From Tahibacter soli (lineage in GTDB: Bacteria; Pseudomonadota; Gammaproteobacteria; Xanthomonadales; Rhodanobacteraceae), in assembly GCF_025717065.2 (NCBI RefSeq), contig NZ_JAOVZO020000014.1, positions 339,014-403,013 of the forward strand: a DNA stretch of 64,000 nt, written 5' to 3'. Under the pieces are notes generated by a model. The model saw nothing but the letters and a program-made list of their open reading frames with translations. It was not told the origin of the DNA and searched no databases. Positions 49,901 to 57,116 of the stretch are shown piece by piece; the first letter of the stretch is position 1, and every line of letters starts with the position of its first letter. The translations under genes were made by a program, and so were the position numbers.

Positions 49901-50020
49901 GTCGGTCAAGAGATCCTTGCCGGCAAGGATGTCGCGCCAGAAGCCGTTCGCGTCGTGCGAGCCGGGAAAGATCGCGCTGACGCCGACGATGGCGATCGGC
50001 TGGCGCTTCAAAGAACTCAT
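43964..50020 (-). CDS. pfaA: Pfa-type fatty acid synthase subunit PfaA: KS-MAT-ACP-ACP-KR-DH
   Basis: This 2018-residue synthase has a ketosynthase (Cys208 in TDAACASSFSA, EAHGTGTKAGD, SQIGHTKAAAGAAG), a malonyl-acyltransferase (LFPGQGSQYAGMG near 577, GHSFGE near 656), two acyl carrier domains with LGVDSIKR near 1110 and LGIDSIKR near 1207, a ketoreductase (VVVVSGGARGVTAG near 1473), and a C-terminal hotdog dehydratase (FLEGHAVKGTPVVPVVLVAE near 1770). The start at 50020 is fixed by the ATGA overlap with pfaD and the family start PIAIVG. Two ACPs are fewer than the four to nine of many EPA/DHA synthases. The chain made is not predictable. Confidence 0.93.
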   Translation of the reverse strand: MSSLKRQPIAIVGVSAIFPGSHDANGFWRDILAGKDLLTDVPSTHWRIDDYYDADPSAPDKTYARRGGFLAPMDFDALGWGIPPSTIPATDTSQLLALIAARAVLEDAAREQFETMDRSRISVILGVTSAQELLFSLVSRLQRPVWQKALRETGLPEDDVQAACARIAAQYVPWQEASFPGLLGNVVAGRIANRLGLGGTNCVTDAACASSFSAIQMAVNELQLGDSDLVISGGVDTLNDIFMYMCFSKTPALSASGDCRPFSDQADGTMLGEGLGMVALKRLNDAERDGDRIYAVLRGVGTSSDGRAKSVYAPVSAGQAVALRRAYAQAGFGPETVELVEAHGTGTKAGDAAEFEGLRSVYAEADAARTQWCALGSVKSQIGHTKAAAGAAGLFKAVMALHHRVLPPTIKADVPNPNLDLGTSPFYLNTSARPWVRDASHPRRAAVSAFGFGGSNFHLALEEYTGAAPRAERLATQSHDLVALSAPNADAMLARIALLRRSCASQIPLSSIARDSREAFDHTAALRLALVAASVDELDGRLALAHTKIADDPAVSFQLPDGTSYGVGAPDGALALLFPGQGSQYAGMGAAAAMQFDAARAVWDRAADLRIHDVAFGRSTDALTHTENAQPALGLASIALLAVLRELGVEGAMTAGHSFGEIVALHAAGVVDEADALRIARRRGELMRDAAASGSGAMCALACSIERARALIGPSLAIANHNAPEQVVVSGPLEAIAALETQGIAAKRLPVAAAFHSAQVEPACAPFGAFLAGIDFAAPRVPVYANAHAAPYDGDVGTILAQQIAQPVRFVETIDAMYAAGARCFVEVGPGTVLKGLVGAILGKRAHRAIALDRKHRSDPGKNDLEPLLAGLAQLVAAGHVTRVSALFADVRVPAPPAKHKHGIAISGTNVGKPYPPADPSQLPAPNPPRANPSPSNPAPSNPPRAEPASVVEVRTVNPEQPLSPAWLAAFQEAQQQTANAHAAYQRALSDSHMQYLKLAESAINGLTALLGAAPPAVGAASVAPALPQIAPAQIAAPMPAPMPMPAPVIVAAPAPVAPPVPVVVAAPVAVAAPAPSTDLAALLLAVVADKTGYPAEMINLDMDLEADLGVDSIKRVEILSAVQAHGTVAAQADRTKLSGMHTLRQIAEYLQGGAPVATPVAAPVAMPAAAPVDDIAGILLGVVAEKTGYPVEMLNLAMDIEADLGIDSIKRVEILAAMTERVPGIAKDGARPPALHTLADIVAYLGAAPATAPAAAPGAEVPKAKSLRRAELGRFVTELMPAPAAGFAAPGLVGGEPVFVLGAAGLDAAVATALRTHGVDARAVDALPDGAKRCVYLGGLRGVDDATQAMAVNREAFVVAQRLAAVDDALFVTVQDTGGHFGLRNADARRAWLAGLPALVKTAALEWPRATLKSIDVERGTRDDAALAEAIADELLRGGGEIEVALPAAGGRYTLQSVARAVRPSVAAIDTGDVVVVSGGARGVTAGCIVAWAKQCKARFVLLGRTPLADEPADCAGAVDEAALKRIVLARGASLTPNELSREVDRIVGAREIRATLAAIQAHGAQARYESVAVDDAAALAATLDRVRREWGPVAGVVHAAGVLADRRIADKTLAQFDLVFGTKVGGLHALLDATAADPLKLLCVFSSVSARCGNTGQSDYAMANEVLAKVVAAQARKRPGLRAKSLGWGPWEGGMVSPELKARFAELGVPMIPLDTGAAMFADEMRDSRAADIELVLGGEPRGEALLMDGVEARVQGVELVVSRASHAFLEGHAVKGTPVVPVVLVAEWMARAARSFRPGLALASLHELKVLKGIRLGGFDNGGDRCRIEATPLPSERGAQLMMTVRDARGTLNYSARAELLPEPPKVRREAPALALDAWSGESIYPELLFHRKQFELIDEVHGISDEGIGATVRGVDAAGWNGERWSLDVAALDGGLQIAALHGRRMLGGQTLPTAIGELRHFGAEPVAGPITATAYVRKVGTSDTTTDIVLTDKSGKRYAEMIGVQNHALPNGA
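47193..47252. repeat. Four 15-base tandem repeats in the pfaA MAT-ACP linker
   Basis: Units beginning GGATTCG start at 47193, 47208, 47223 and 47238. On the coding strand they encode an Asn/Pro/Ser-rich linker (NPxxS or NPPRA units) ahead of the region leading to the ACP domains. The unit length equals that of the linker repeats in pfaC, but the sequence differs. Confidence 0.8.
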
Positions 50021-51648
50021 GCGAGAGGCCTTGGACGGAAATCGAATGCGGACGGCGGAATCGCCAACCCGAACGTGCGCAGCTGCTGCGCGCGCGTGAC
50101 GACCGCGGCGCCTTCGAGCAGGTTCAACGCAACCTGCACCGCGGTGCGCTGCGCGGGCGCTTCGAGGAAGCTGCCGGCGGCCCACGTGTTGAACGCGCCC
50201 ATCGCCGGGCCGCACCAGATCTGGTAGTCGGTCAGCCGCTCGGTCACGCCGTCGATCGCCCAGCGGCTCGAAAGACCGAGGTACGAACGGAACACCAGCG
50301 CCATGCGGTGCTTCGGATCGGATTCGGCGCGCGCGACCTGCGAGGCGTCGCGCGACGACCAGAACGCGCGCGTCGAGGCCCATGCCTCCTCGAAGCTCGC
50401 GCGCAGCATCTCCTTCTCGATCTTCGCGCGCTCGGCGGCCGGAACCGCGTCGAGCGACGGATACGCGCGCCAGACCTCGTAGAGCTTCCTCGCGCGGATC
50501 GCGAACATCGTGCCGCGACGCAGCACCTGCACGTCGACGCCCATCTCGAACATGTCGGCCGCCGGCGCCATGATCACGTCGGCCATCGACGCTTGCGCGA
50601 GCATCGCGCGCGCGCCGGCGCCGAGACCCGATTCCACGCAGGCCTGGTTCACCGAGCCGGTCTGCACGTACGCCGCGCCGAGCGCGAACGCCGACGCGAG
50701 CGCGCCCGGCGTGCCGAGGCCGCCGGCGGCGCCGACGCGGATCGGCCGCGCGTAGCGCTGCTCCGCCGCGATGCGGTCGCGCAGCGCCATGATCGTCGGC
50801 AGCAGCGCGGCCAGCGGACGGTTGTCGGTGTGGCCGCCGGAATCGGCTTCGCAGGTGATGTCTTCGGCGAGCGGCACGCGCGCGGCGAGGTCGGCTTCGG
50901 CGCGCGTGAGTTCGCCGCGCGCGACGAGCGCGTCGAGCATCGCGACCGGCATCGGCGCCATGAAGTGCTTCGCCACTTCCTCGCGTGACACCTTCGCCAG
51001 CACGCGATGGCGGCGCGCGATATTGCCGGCGCCGTCGACCGTGAGGCCGGTCGCCGCGTAGCGCACGATCGCCGGCGTAAGTGCCATGAACGCCGACGCT
51101 TCGACGCAGCGCACGCCGCGGCGAATGAAGATATCGGCGACCGCGTCTTCGATCGCGGGCTCGCTCGGGCTGTGGATGAGGTTCGCGCCCCACGGCAGCC
51201 CGCGCGGATCGAGTTCGCGGGCCAGTTCGTCGACCGCGGCTTCCACGCGCGCCGGCGACAGACCCGCGGCGCCGAAGAAGCCGAGGCAGCCCGCGCGCGC
51301 CAGCGCGATCACGAGCGCGGTCGTGGCGATGCCGTTCGCCATCGCGCCCGCGACGTACGGGAAGCGCGTGCCGTGCGTCTCGTTGAACGTGCGGTCGCCG
51401 AGCCATTCGGGATACAGCGGAGGCAACATGCCGAGCACGGGCCACGCGCCGCTGTCGCCCGCGGCGGCGAGTACGCCGTCGAGACCGACGCCGAGCCGGC
51501 CGTCGCGTTCGTCGCGGATGACGACCGCGGTGTGGCGCACCTGGGCGCAGGCGCTCGCAAGCTCGGCCGGCGCGAACGCGGGCGCTCCGCCGCGCCAATG
51601 CGCCGGCGCGTGAGGGGCAATCGTGGGGACGCTAGCCAAAACTGGCAC
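50017..51648 (-). CDS. pfaD: Pfa synthase trans-acting enoyl reductase PfaD
   Basis: PfaD is the FMN-dependent enoyl reductase of Pfa synthases (2-nitropropane dioxygenase-like TIM barrel). Family features are MANGIATTALVIALARAGCL near the start, GAAGGLGTPGALASAFALGA for flavin binding, and YVQTGSVNQACVESGLG. The stop overlaps the pfaA start (ATGA). The frame stays open to 51702, inside the divergent TetR gene. I prefer GTG at 51648 (543 residues), about 25 bases after a TATAAC box, but TTG at 51639 is possible. It is the first gene of the minus-strand operon, which matches the myxobacterial order. Confidence 0.88.
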   Translation of the reverse strand: MPVLASVPTIAPHAPAHWRGGAPAFAPAELASACAQVRHTAVVIRDERDGRLGVGLDGVLAAAGDSGAWPVLGMLPPLYPEWLGDRTFNETHGTRFPYVAGAMANGIATTALVIALARAGCLGFFGAAGLSPARVEAAVDELARELDPRGLPWGANLIHSPSEPAIEDAVADIFIRRGVRCVEASAFMALTPAIVRYAATGLTVDGAGNIARRHRVLAKVSREEVAKHFMAPMPVAMLDALVARGELTRAEADLAARVPLAEDITCEADSGGHTDNRPLAALLPTIMALRDRIAAEQRYARPIRVGAAGGLGTPGALASAFALGAAYVQTGSVNQACVESGLGAGARAMLAQASMADVIMAPAADMFEMGVDVQVLRRGTMFAIRARKLYEVWRAYPSLDAVPAAERAKIEKEMLRASFEEAWASTRAFWSSRDASQVARAESDPKHRMALVFRSYLGLSSRWAIDGVTERLTDYQIWCGPAMGAFNTWAAGSFLEAPAQRTAVQVALNLLEGAAVVTRAQQLRTFGLAIPPSAFDFRPRPLA

Positions 51649-51695
51649 TCGGTGGCACTTTAGCGGTCCGCCGTTATAGCCGCGCCGGAGCGGAA
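51635..51695. promoter_or_regulatory. Divergent promoter/operator between pfaD and the TetR gene
   Basis: TATAAC (minus strand, 51678-51673) can serve as the pfaD -10 box. TGGCACT occurs at 51643 and 51653, exactly 10 bases apart, and GCCA-AAAC-TGGC at 51635-51646 is a short inverted repeat. GGAG at 51687-51690 is the TetR ribosome site. These repeats are the best candidates for the regulator's binding sites, an inference from the divergent layout. Confidence 0.45.
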
Positions 51696-52280
51696 ATGCC
51701 ACTGCGAGAACTAAAAAAGGCCGCAGTCCGCCGATCGCTGGTCGCCGCGGCGAACCGCCGGTTCCACAGCCACGGCTTCGAGCGGACGACGATCGACGAG
51801 ATCTGCGCAGACGCCGGCGTGAGCCGGCGCACGTTCTTCCGCTACTTCGAGAACAAGGAAGCGCTCGCTTTTCCGCACCGGACCGAGCGCCTCGAACGCT
51901 TTCTCGCGCTGCTCGACGGGGCCGACGAATCGCCGAACCCGGTCGACGGCCTGCGCGCGATCTGCGAGACGTTCGCGCGCGAGTACTCGGCGAATCGCGA
52001 AACGATCCTCGCGCAGCAGCGCCTGGTCGACTCGGTGCCGGCGCTCGCCGCGCGCGAACACGAAATCGACCGCGACTGGGAAACGGCGATGGCCGCGACG
52101 TTCCAGCGCCGCTTCGGCGGCGGCGCGGCGTCGGAACGCCGGGCGCGGCTGATGGCCGGGGCGGCGATCGGGGTTATCCGCGCGACGATGCGGTATTGGT
52201 ATGAGAAGGACGGCAAGCCGGATCTGGCGCGGCTCGGGCAGGAGGCGCTGGATGGGCTGGAGCGCGGGTTCTTGTCGTAG
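51696..52280 (+). CDS. TetR-family regulator divergent from the pfa operon
   Basis: This 194-residue protein has the TetR N-terminal helix-turn-helix at about residues 24-46 (TTIDEICADAGVSRRTFFRY) and an all-helical effector domain. The ATG at 51696 has GGAG five bases upstream. It faces away from pfaD with a very short intergenic space, the usual layout for local repressors, so control of the lipid synthase operon is likely. The effector may be an acyl chain or acyl-CoA, but that is a guess. Confidence 0.88.
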   Translation: MPLRELKKAAVRRSLVAAANRRFHSHGFERTTIDEICADAGVSRRTFFRYFENKEALAFPHRTERLERFLALLDGADESPNPVDGLRAICETFAREYSANRETILAQQRLVDSVPALAAREHEIDRDWETAMAATFQRRFGGGAASERRARLMAGAAIGVIRATMRYWYEKDGKPDLARLGQEALDGLERGFLS

Positions 52281-52283
52281 GCT

Positions 52284-52298
52284 GCGGCGCTTCGCCGC
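52284..52298 (+). terminator. Short GC hairpin just after the TetR gene
   Basis: GCGGCG and CGCCGC form a perfect six-pair stem around CTT three bases after the stop. There is no T-run directly after it, so it may be a weak terminator or only an mRNA-stabilising hairpin. Confidence 0.35.
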
Positions 52299-52449
52299 CC
52301 GGAAGAGATAAGAATTCAGTTTTTACTTTGTCGGCCTTTTTCTCTTCGCTCGCCAGGGGCCAGTCAGGCGAACGCTTGCCGTCGTCCGAAACCAGCGTGT
52401 GCCGTGCTCGCGAGCGGATTTCCTGTCAGGGCAACGAAGACCTTGCCGT

Positions 52450-52574
52450 CGCCCCCTCACCCAACCCTTTCCCCCAAGCAAGCTTGGAGGAGAGGGCTAA
52501 AGCGGCGCAGCGTCTGAATCCTCGGCTCCTTCTCCCCCAACCGCCTTGGGGGAGAAGGTTGGGTTGAGGGGGCG
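52450..52574. repeat. Nested palindromic intergenic element (REP/MITE-like)
   Basis: The outer arms (52451-52469 and 52555-52573) are near-perfect inverted copies of a CCCCTCACCCAACC sequence. Inside are two hairpins: CCAAGC-AA-GCTTGG at 52474-52487 and a perfect 13-pair stem, CCTTCTCCCCCAA with TTGGGGGAGAAGG, at 52528-52558. No frame encodes a transposase. It fills most of the 470-base gap between the TetR gene and the delta-60 gene. I see no gene in the rest of that gap. Confidence 0.8.
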
Positions 52575-52750
52575 AAGCGCACGATCGCGTCGAGTTCTGG
52601 TTTAGTCGCAACGGCGGGACTTGCGGAAAGTCGCGTCCGCCCCCGCGAAGAAGACGGTCGCGAGCATCGGCCCGCTCGCAACACGCGCCTGTCAGGTTTC
52701 GCCCGCGGCGACGTATGTCCCAACAACGGACACCACCGCGAGGGACTCCC

Positions 52751-55564
52751 ATGCACGCCGCACGATGCGTCTTTTTTCTGCTGACCCTGCTCGTCTCCGG
52801 CGCGAGCCTCGCCCGCGACGGACTGCTCGACCCGAGTTTTCTGTACCGCGGCTGGGCGCAACTCGACGAATTCGTCGGCGGCGATCGCGGTCGATTCCAG
52901 ACGCTGCGCGACGCGAAGTTCGACGCACAAGGCCGCGTGATCGCCATCGGCACGCTGTCGCATCCCGGCAGCAGCGCGAACGCCGACTGCCTGGTCTTCA
53001 TCTCCACGCCCGGCGGCCGCGACCTCGAAATCCAGCAGCGGCTGACGCTGGATCGTGGCGGTTCCAACGTCGAGCTGTGCGCCTCGCTCGAAGTGCTGCC
53101 GGACGGCCGCCTCCTGGCGATCGGCTACGCGACCACCAGCAACGACCGCCTCACCGGCATGGTCGCGCGCCTGAACGCGGACGCGACCCCCGACACGACC
53201 TTCTTCGACAACGGCGTGTTCGAACTCAACGCACAGATCGGCTGGATCGACCCGGCCGAAAGCACGCTCTTCGTCGATTCCGTCGTGGATGCGCAGGGCC
53301 GGCTGCTCGCCGTGGGGCGCGTGCAGGCCAACGGCCAGGCACGCGGCATCCTCGTTCGCTTTCTCGCCGACGGCACGCTCGATACCGGCTTCGGATTCGA
53401 CGGCGCGGTGCCGCTCGCCGACTTCAGCACGCCGCTGGTGCAGCCCACCTCGCTCGTGCTCGATGCGCAAGGCCGCATCCTCGTGGGCGGCACCACGCAG
53501 CAGCCCGGCAGCGTGCGTCACGGCGTGATTTTCCGCGTGCTCGACGACGGCTCGCTCGACGGCGGCTACGGCGCGGGCATGAACGGCGCGAACGGCAACG
53601 GCGGCGGCGGGCGCGGCTTCGTATCGCGCTGCGACCGCATCGCCAGCCTCGCGATCGACGGCAGCGGTCGCACGCTGATGGGTTGCGAACCCGATGTCTC
53701 CGGCGCGACACCCGGCCCGCTGCTGGCCGCCGGCGTGCTGCGCCTCGGCACGAACGGCTTGCCCGACACGAGCTTCGGCGGCGACGGCCTGGTCGAACCG
53801 CTGGGCTTCACCTCGCCCATGGGCACGCTGTACTCGCTGCCGCGCATCGCGCTGCAAGCGGACGGCAAGATCGTGATGGCCGCGACGCTCGACGTCGCCG
53901 ACCAGCCGAACAACGAATTCGACTGGTACGTGACGCGACTCAACGCCGACGGCTCCACCGACTTCGGCTTCGGCTATCAATCCGGATACAGCCGGCTGCG
54001 CGTGGGCGATCCGTACGTCACTGCCAGCAGCGAATCGTACTGGGAACAGGTCAGCAACCTCGTGCTCGATCCGCGCGGACGTCCGGTGATCGTGGGACAG
54101 CGCGACTTCGGCACCCAGGCCACGCGCTTCCTGATCGCGCGCCTGGGCATGGCCGATCCCGCCGTGGCCAGCGGTTTTCTCGATCCCGATTTCGGCTTCA
54201 ACACCGGCTATCGCCTGCAGCATTTCGATGAGTTCCTCGGCGGCGGACCGCGCCAGGACACCACCGGCACCGACGTCGCCGTGGACGGCAGCGGCCGCAT
54301 CACCACGATCGGACGGCTGCGCTTCGACACCAACCCCTCGCCCACCTACCAGTGCGTGGTGACGCGCTCGCTGGCCGACGGCCGCGCCGACACGTCGTTC
54401 GCGCCGCCGAACGGCCGGCGCACGCTGAGCCTGAGCCCGACCGGAAACAATGTGGTGTTGTGCACATCCGTACTGGCGCTGGACGACGGCAGCACCCTGA
54501 TCGCCGGCAGCGTGGGCAACAGCGGCACGGTGATCCGCCTCTTGCCCGACGGCAGCGTCGACACGAACTTCTTCGGCAACGGCGCGCTGGAAACCTGGAC
54601 CGACCTCAACTTCCAGGCGACGAGCCGGAGCGCGACCTTCAACGCGATCATGCGCGACGCGCAGGGACGCATCGTCGTCGCCGGCAGCACCGCGCAACCG
54701 GGCGCCAACGGGACGGACCAGTTCGGCCTGGTGCTGCGCCTCACGGCCGACCTCGCCGTCGACACCGGTTTCGGCGACGGCGGCGTGGTGCGCCTGCACA
54801 CCACCACCAATCCGTTCCGCCTGTACGTCGAGAGCATCGCGCAGGACACCGACGGACACTTGTACTTCGCCGGCACCGAAGGCCAGACAGGCACCGGGCA
54901 GGAAGGCGGCGTGGTGCATCGCCTGCTCGACGACGGCTCGGTCGACGCGAGCTGGCCCGGCGATTCCAACTACGTGCATCTGGCGGGCAGTTGCGTGGCG
55001 TCGGGCGACATCGCGCTCGATGCGCAGCAGCGGGCGATGGTGAGCTGCTATCGCAGCGGCGGCGGCGTCGGAATCGCGCGCCTGCTGCGCAACGGCCAGC
55101 TCGATCTCAACTTCGGCACCGGCGGCGTAACGCCCGTGAACTTCCTCCCGCCGACGCAGAGCGCGCAAGGCCGCACCACCAGCCTGCAGCAGATCCTGCC
55201 GCTGCCCGACGGCAAGCTCGTGGCGGTCGGCACGCACATGAACACGAACGGCACCGAGGTGTACTACGGCACGCAGGACATCGGCGTCGCGCGTCTGCTG
55301 GCGAACGGCTCGCCGGACTTCGACTTCGGCGAGATCAATGGCGCGAGCCTGTTTCGCCTCCCGGAAATCTTCGGCCGCTTCGACGAGTTCGCGAACGCCG
55401 CGACGCTGCAGCCCGACGGGCGCGTGCTCGTGATCGGATCGCAATCCGACCGGCGCCCCGGCGTGCCGGTGGACGACAGCACGCAGCATCTGTTGATGCG
55501 CATCGGCAACGTGATGCCTGTGCCCGACAACGACAGGCTGTTCGCGAACGGCTTCGAGGGATGA
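52751..55564 (+). CDS. Secreted delta-60 repeat protein (beta-propeller-like)
   Basis: This 937-residue protein has a signal peptide (CVFFLLTLLVSGASLA). It carries many delta-60-type repeats of the form LDxxFGxxGxV with LVxxDGRIxxxG (for example LPDTSFGGDGLVEP, VDTGFGDGGVVRL). The N-terminal and C-terminal halves look like copies of each other: LDPSFLYRGWAQLDEFVGG near residue 18 and LDPDFGFNTG then FDEFLGG near 478 open parallel repeat runs. The end reads NDRLFANGFEG. The ATG at 52751 has GAGGGA upstream. Function is unknown; a surface or secreted role is inferred. Confidence 0.8.
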   Translation: MHAARCVFFLLTLLVSGASLARDGLLDPSFLYRGWAQLDEFVGGDRGRFQTLRDAKFDAQGRVIAIGTLSHPGSSANADCLVFISTPGGRDLEIQQRLTLDRGGSNVELCASLEVLPDGRLLAIGYATTSNDRLTGMVARLNADATPDTTFFDNGVFELNAQIGWIDPAESTLFVDSVVDAQGRLLAVGRVQANGQARGILVRFLADGTLDTGFGFDGAVPLADFSTPLVQPTSLVLDAQGRILVGGTTQQPGSVRHGVIFRVLDDGSLDGGYGAGMNGANGNGGGGRGFVSRCDRIASLAIDGSGRTLMGCEPDVSGATPGPLLAAGVLRLGTNGLPDTSFGGDGLVEPLGFTSPMGTLYSLPRIALQADGKIVMAATLDVADQPNNEFDWYVTRLNADGSTDFGFGYQSGYSRLRVGDPYVTASSESYWEQVSNLVLDPRGRPVIVGQRDFGTQATRFLIARLGMADPAVASGFLDPDFGFNTGYRLQHFDEFLGGGPRQDTTGTDVAVDGSGRITTIGRLRFDTNPSPTYQCVVTRSLADGRADTSFAPPNGRRTLSLSPTGNNVVLCTSVLALDDGSTLIAGSVGNSGTVIRLLPDGSVDTNFFGNGALETWTDLNFQATSRSATFNAIMRDAQGRIVVAGSTAQPGANGTDQFGLVLRLTADLAVDTGFGDGGVVRLHTTTNPFRLYVESIAQDTDGHLYFAGTEGQTGTGQEGGVVHRLLDDGSVDASWPGDSNYVHLAGSCVASGDIALDAQQRAMVSCYRSGGGVGIARLLRNGQLDLNFGTGGVTPVNFLPPTQSAQGRTTSLQQILPLPDGKLVAVGTHMNTNGTEVYYGTQDIGVARLLANGSPDFDFGEINGASLFRLPEIFGRFDEFANAATLQPDGRVLVIGSQSDRRPGVPVDDSTQHLLMRIGNVMPVPDNDRLFANGFEG

Positions 55565-55760
55565 TTCGTGTGGCGCACGGGCGATCTCGCGCGAGGGTTG
55601 CGGTGGCGAGCGTTGCGTGACGTCATGCGGCGGTTGCGGAAAGTACGGCGGCTGCGGATGCATAGCGGCGTGCCGCCGTACTTCGATCGCCCCGGATGCG
55701 CGCTACGGGCTGTCGACGCCGTCGCGCAGGGCGTTCACGACTTCACTGTGCAGCGCGGCA

Positions 55761-56189
55761 TCAACCCGAGAACAGGTTCCAGCTCAACTGAACCGTGCTG
55801 TCGTTGAAGTCCTTGTCGGCACCGTCCTCGGAAATGAAGAGCCAGACGCCCATATAGGTGCTCGTGCCCGAAGCGATCGTCTGGTACTGCGCGAGCACCG
55901 TGTTGTAGGCCTTCGGGCTCTTGCCGCCATTGCCGGTATTGCCGATCGAAACCGTGTAAGTGGTTCCGGCAGCGGCTTTGAACGAAATGGACTGGCCGGT
56001 CGGCGGCGACATCTGCCCCGGGGCGATCGAGCCGCCGGTGATCTGGGCCACGACGTTGCCGTTCTGGTCCTGGACCTGGGCGAACTGCGTATAGGCCGAC
56101 TGGCAGTAGCCGCTCAAGACGCAGATGACGTTGGCGGGAATCGGATTGGCGCTCAGAGAAATCTGATTGCCGGATAGCGGAGTGGACAT
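55761..56189 (-). CDS. LecB/PA-IIL-like calcium-dependent lectin
   Basis: This 142-residue protein has no signal peptide. Its C-terminus, SEDGADKDFND followed by VQLSWNLFSG, aligns with the double-calcium sugar-binding loop of Pseudomonas aeruginosa LecB: Glu121, Asp125, Asp127, Asn129 and Asp130 match the calcium ligands, and the terminal Gly142 matches the Gly whose carboxylate completes the site. The rest is beta-rich. LecB is 114 residues, so this one carries about 30 extra. GGGAG precedes the ATG at 56189. The sugar (fucose or mannose) is not predictable from these residues alone. Confidence 0.65.
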   Translation of the reverse strand: MSTPLSGNQISLSANPIPANVICVLSGYCQSAYTQFAQVQDQNGNVVAQITGGSIAPGQMSPPTGQSISFKAAAGTTYTVSIGNTGNGGKSPKAYNTVLAQYQTIASGTSTYMGVWLFISEDGADKDFNDSTVQLSWNLFSG

Positions 56190-56710
56190 GTTTGTTTCTC
56201 CCGTTGAGAGTGCGTTGCCTGTTGATTGCGCATCCGTCACATCCGTCCAAGAGACGCTTGGCGTCTGGCATGCCGCCCTTGCCGGCGACGCCGTGGCCGG
56301 CGGCCGTTCACCGAACGAGGGGTTGTCGGTTTTTCGAAGCAATGCGGCTCCCGCCGGGCCGCATCGGCAACGATCGAGCGGGTGGAATCAGGGGCGAGTA
56401 CGACCGCGCGCCGCGATACGACGACCGCGCGCACCTCAACCCCATCGCAGGCCCCTGTGACCTTGCGGCGACGATTCAAAACATCGGAATTTATCCACTT
56501 TGAATCTACGCCTGCTGGTGAATATGTGCAAGTCATCACATTTTACAGTAGCGCTCCGGCGCGGATTCTGACTGGGCGCGGGCGTCGGCCGACCGGGTGG
56601 GAGTCGGCATTGAAGCTTTCCGAAAAAACGTCACGTCCCGGTCATGAAACCGTGTTGCTGCACTGCAAGTGCGGGAAGGTCTGCGCGCGTTATTGCACGT
56701 CGTTCCTGTG
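56190..56710. other. Upstream region of the lectin gene, no convincing gene
   Basis: This stretch should contain the lectin promoter. Open frames across it have no ribosome sites and unusual composition. The AT content rises around 56470-56540, which could hold a promoter, but no clear boxes were recognised. Confidence 0.45.
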
Positions 56711-56802
56711 CAAGCCGGACTGCGCAGGCAGGGATGCGGGAGCGAATATTCGCGCAGCGAATGGCCGAAGGGCGAGCCGCGGATGCGGCGAGTCATCCAG
56801 CT
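56711..56802. repeat. Dispersed intergenic repeat, copy A
   Basis: This copy of a roughly 92-base repeat has the central palindrome GCGAATATTCGC and ends with GGATGCGGCGAGTCATCCAG. Copies B (56991) and C (57117) are close relatives. Just after it, CCAGCTTTT is mirrored by AAAAGCTGG near 56830, and ATTCCAGC-CTTC-GCTGGAAT forms a further hairpin. Confidence 0.85.
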
Positions 56803-56918
56803 TTTCGGTTTCTACGAAGACCGGGCGTTAAAAGCTGGATTCCAGCCTTCGCTGGAATGGCGAGCTAAAGCAAAGTCAGAGCTCGCCCCGATGACTCGGG
56901 CCTCGCATATCCATCGGC

Positions 56919-56950
56919 GGGTGTCCCTGAATCTGGGTGTCCCTGAATCT
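56919..56950. repeat. Perfect 16-base tandem duplication
   Basis: GGGTGTCCCTGAATCT occurs at 56919-56934 and again, without change, at 56935-56950. It lies between repeat copies A and B in non-coding DNA. Confidence 0.9.
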
Positions 56951-56990
56951 CCTGCTCGCGGATGAAACGCCCTTGCTCGTCATCGCAGCG

Positions 56991-57084
56991 AAAGCTGGAC
57001 TGCGGAGGCAGGACGCCGGAGCGAACGTTCGCGCAGCGAACGGCCCCGGAGGGGCGAGCCGCGGATGCGGCGAGTCATCCAGCC
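56991..57084. repeat. Dispersed intergenic repeat, copy B
   Basis: Same family as copy A. The central palindrome reads GCGAACGTTCGC, so the central bases differ from copy A yet the symmetry is kept, as expected if the hairpin itself matters. The 3' part GCCGCGGATGCGGCGAGTCA is identical in all three copies. Confidence 0.85.
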
Positions 57085-57116
57085 TTTGACGTTCGCCTTT
57101 GCTCGTCATACCGGCG

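Noticed and set aside
50021..51598. Extended pfaA reading frame through the pfaD region
   Set aside because: The frame is open, but the residues before MSSLKRQPIAIVG are Arg-rich shadow sequence. The pfaD/pfaA ATGA overlap and the family start place the true start at 50020.
56226..56831. A 201-residue open frame in the repeat region
   Set aside because: It has no ribosome site and no recognisable domain, it runs into repeat copy A, and its composition is unlike the real genes nearby.
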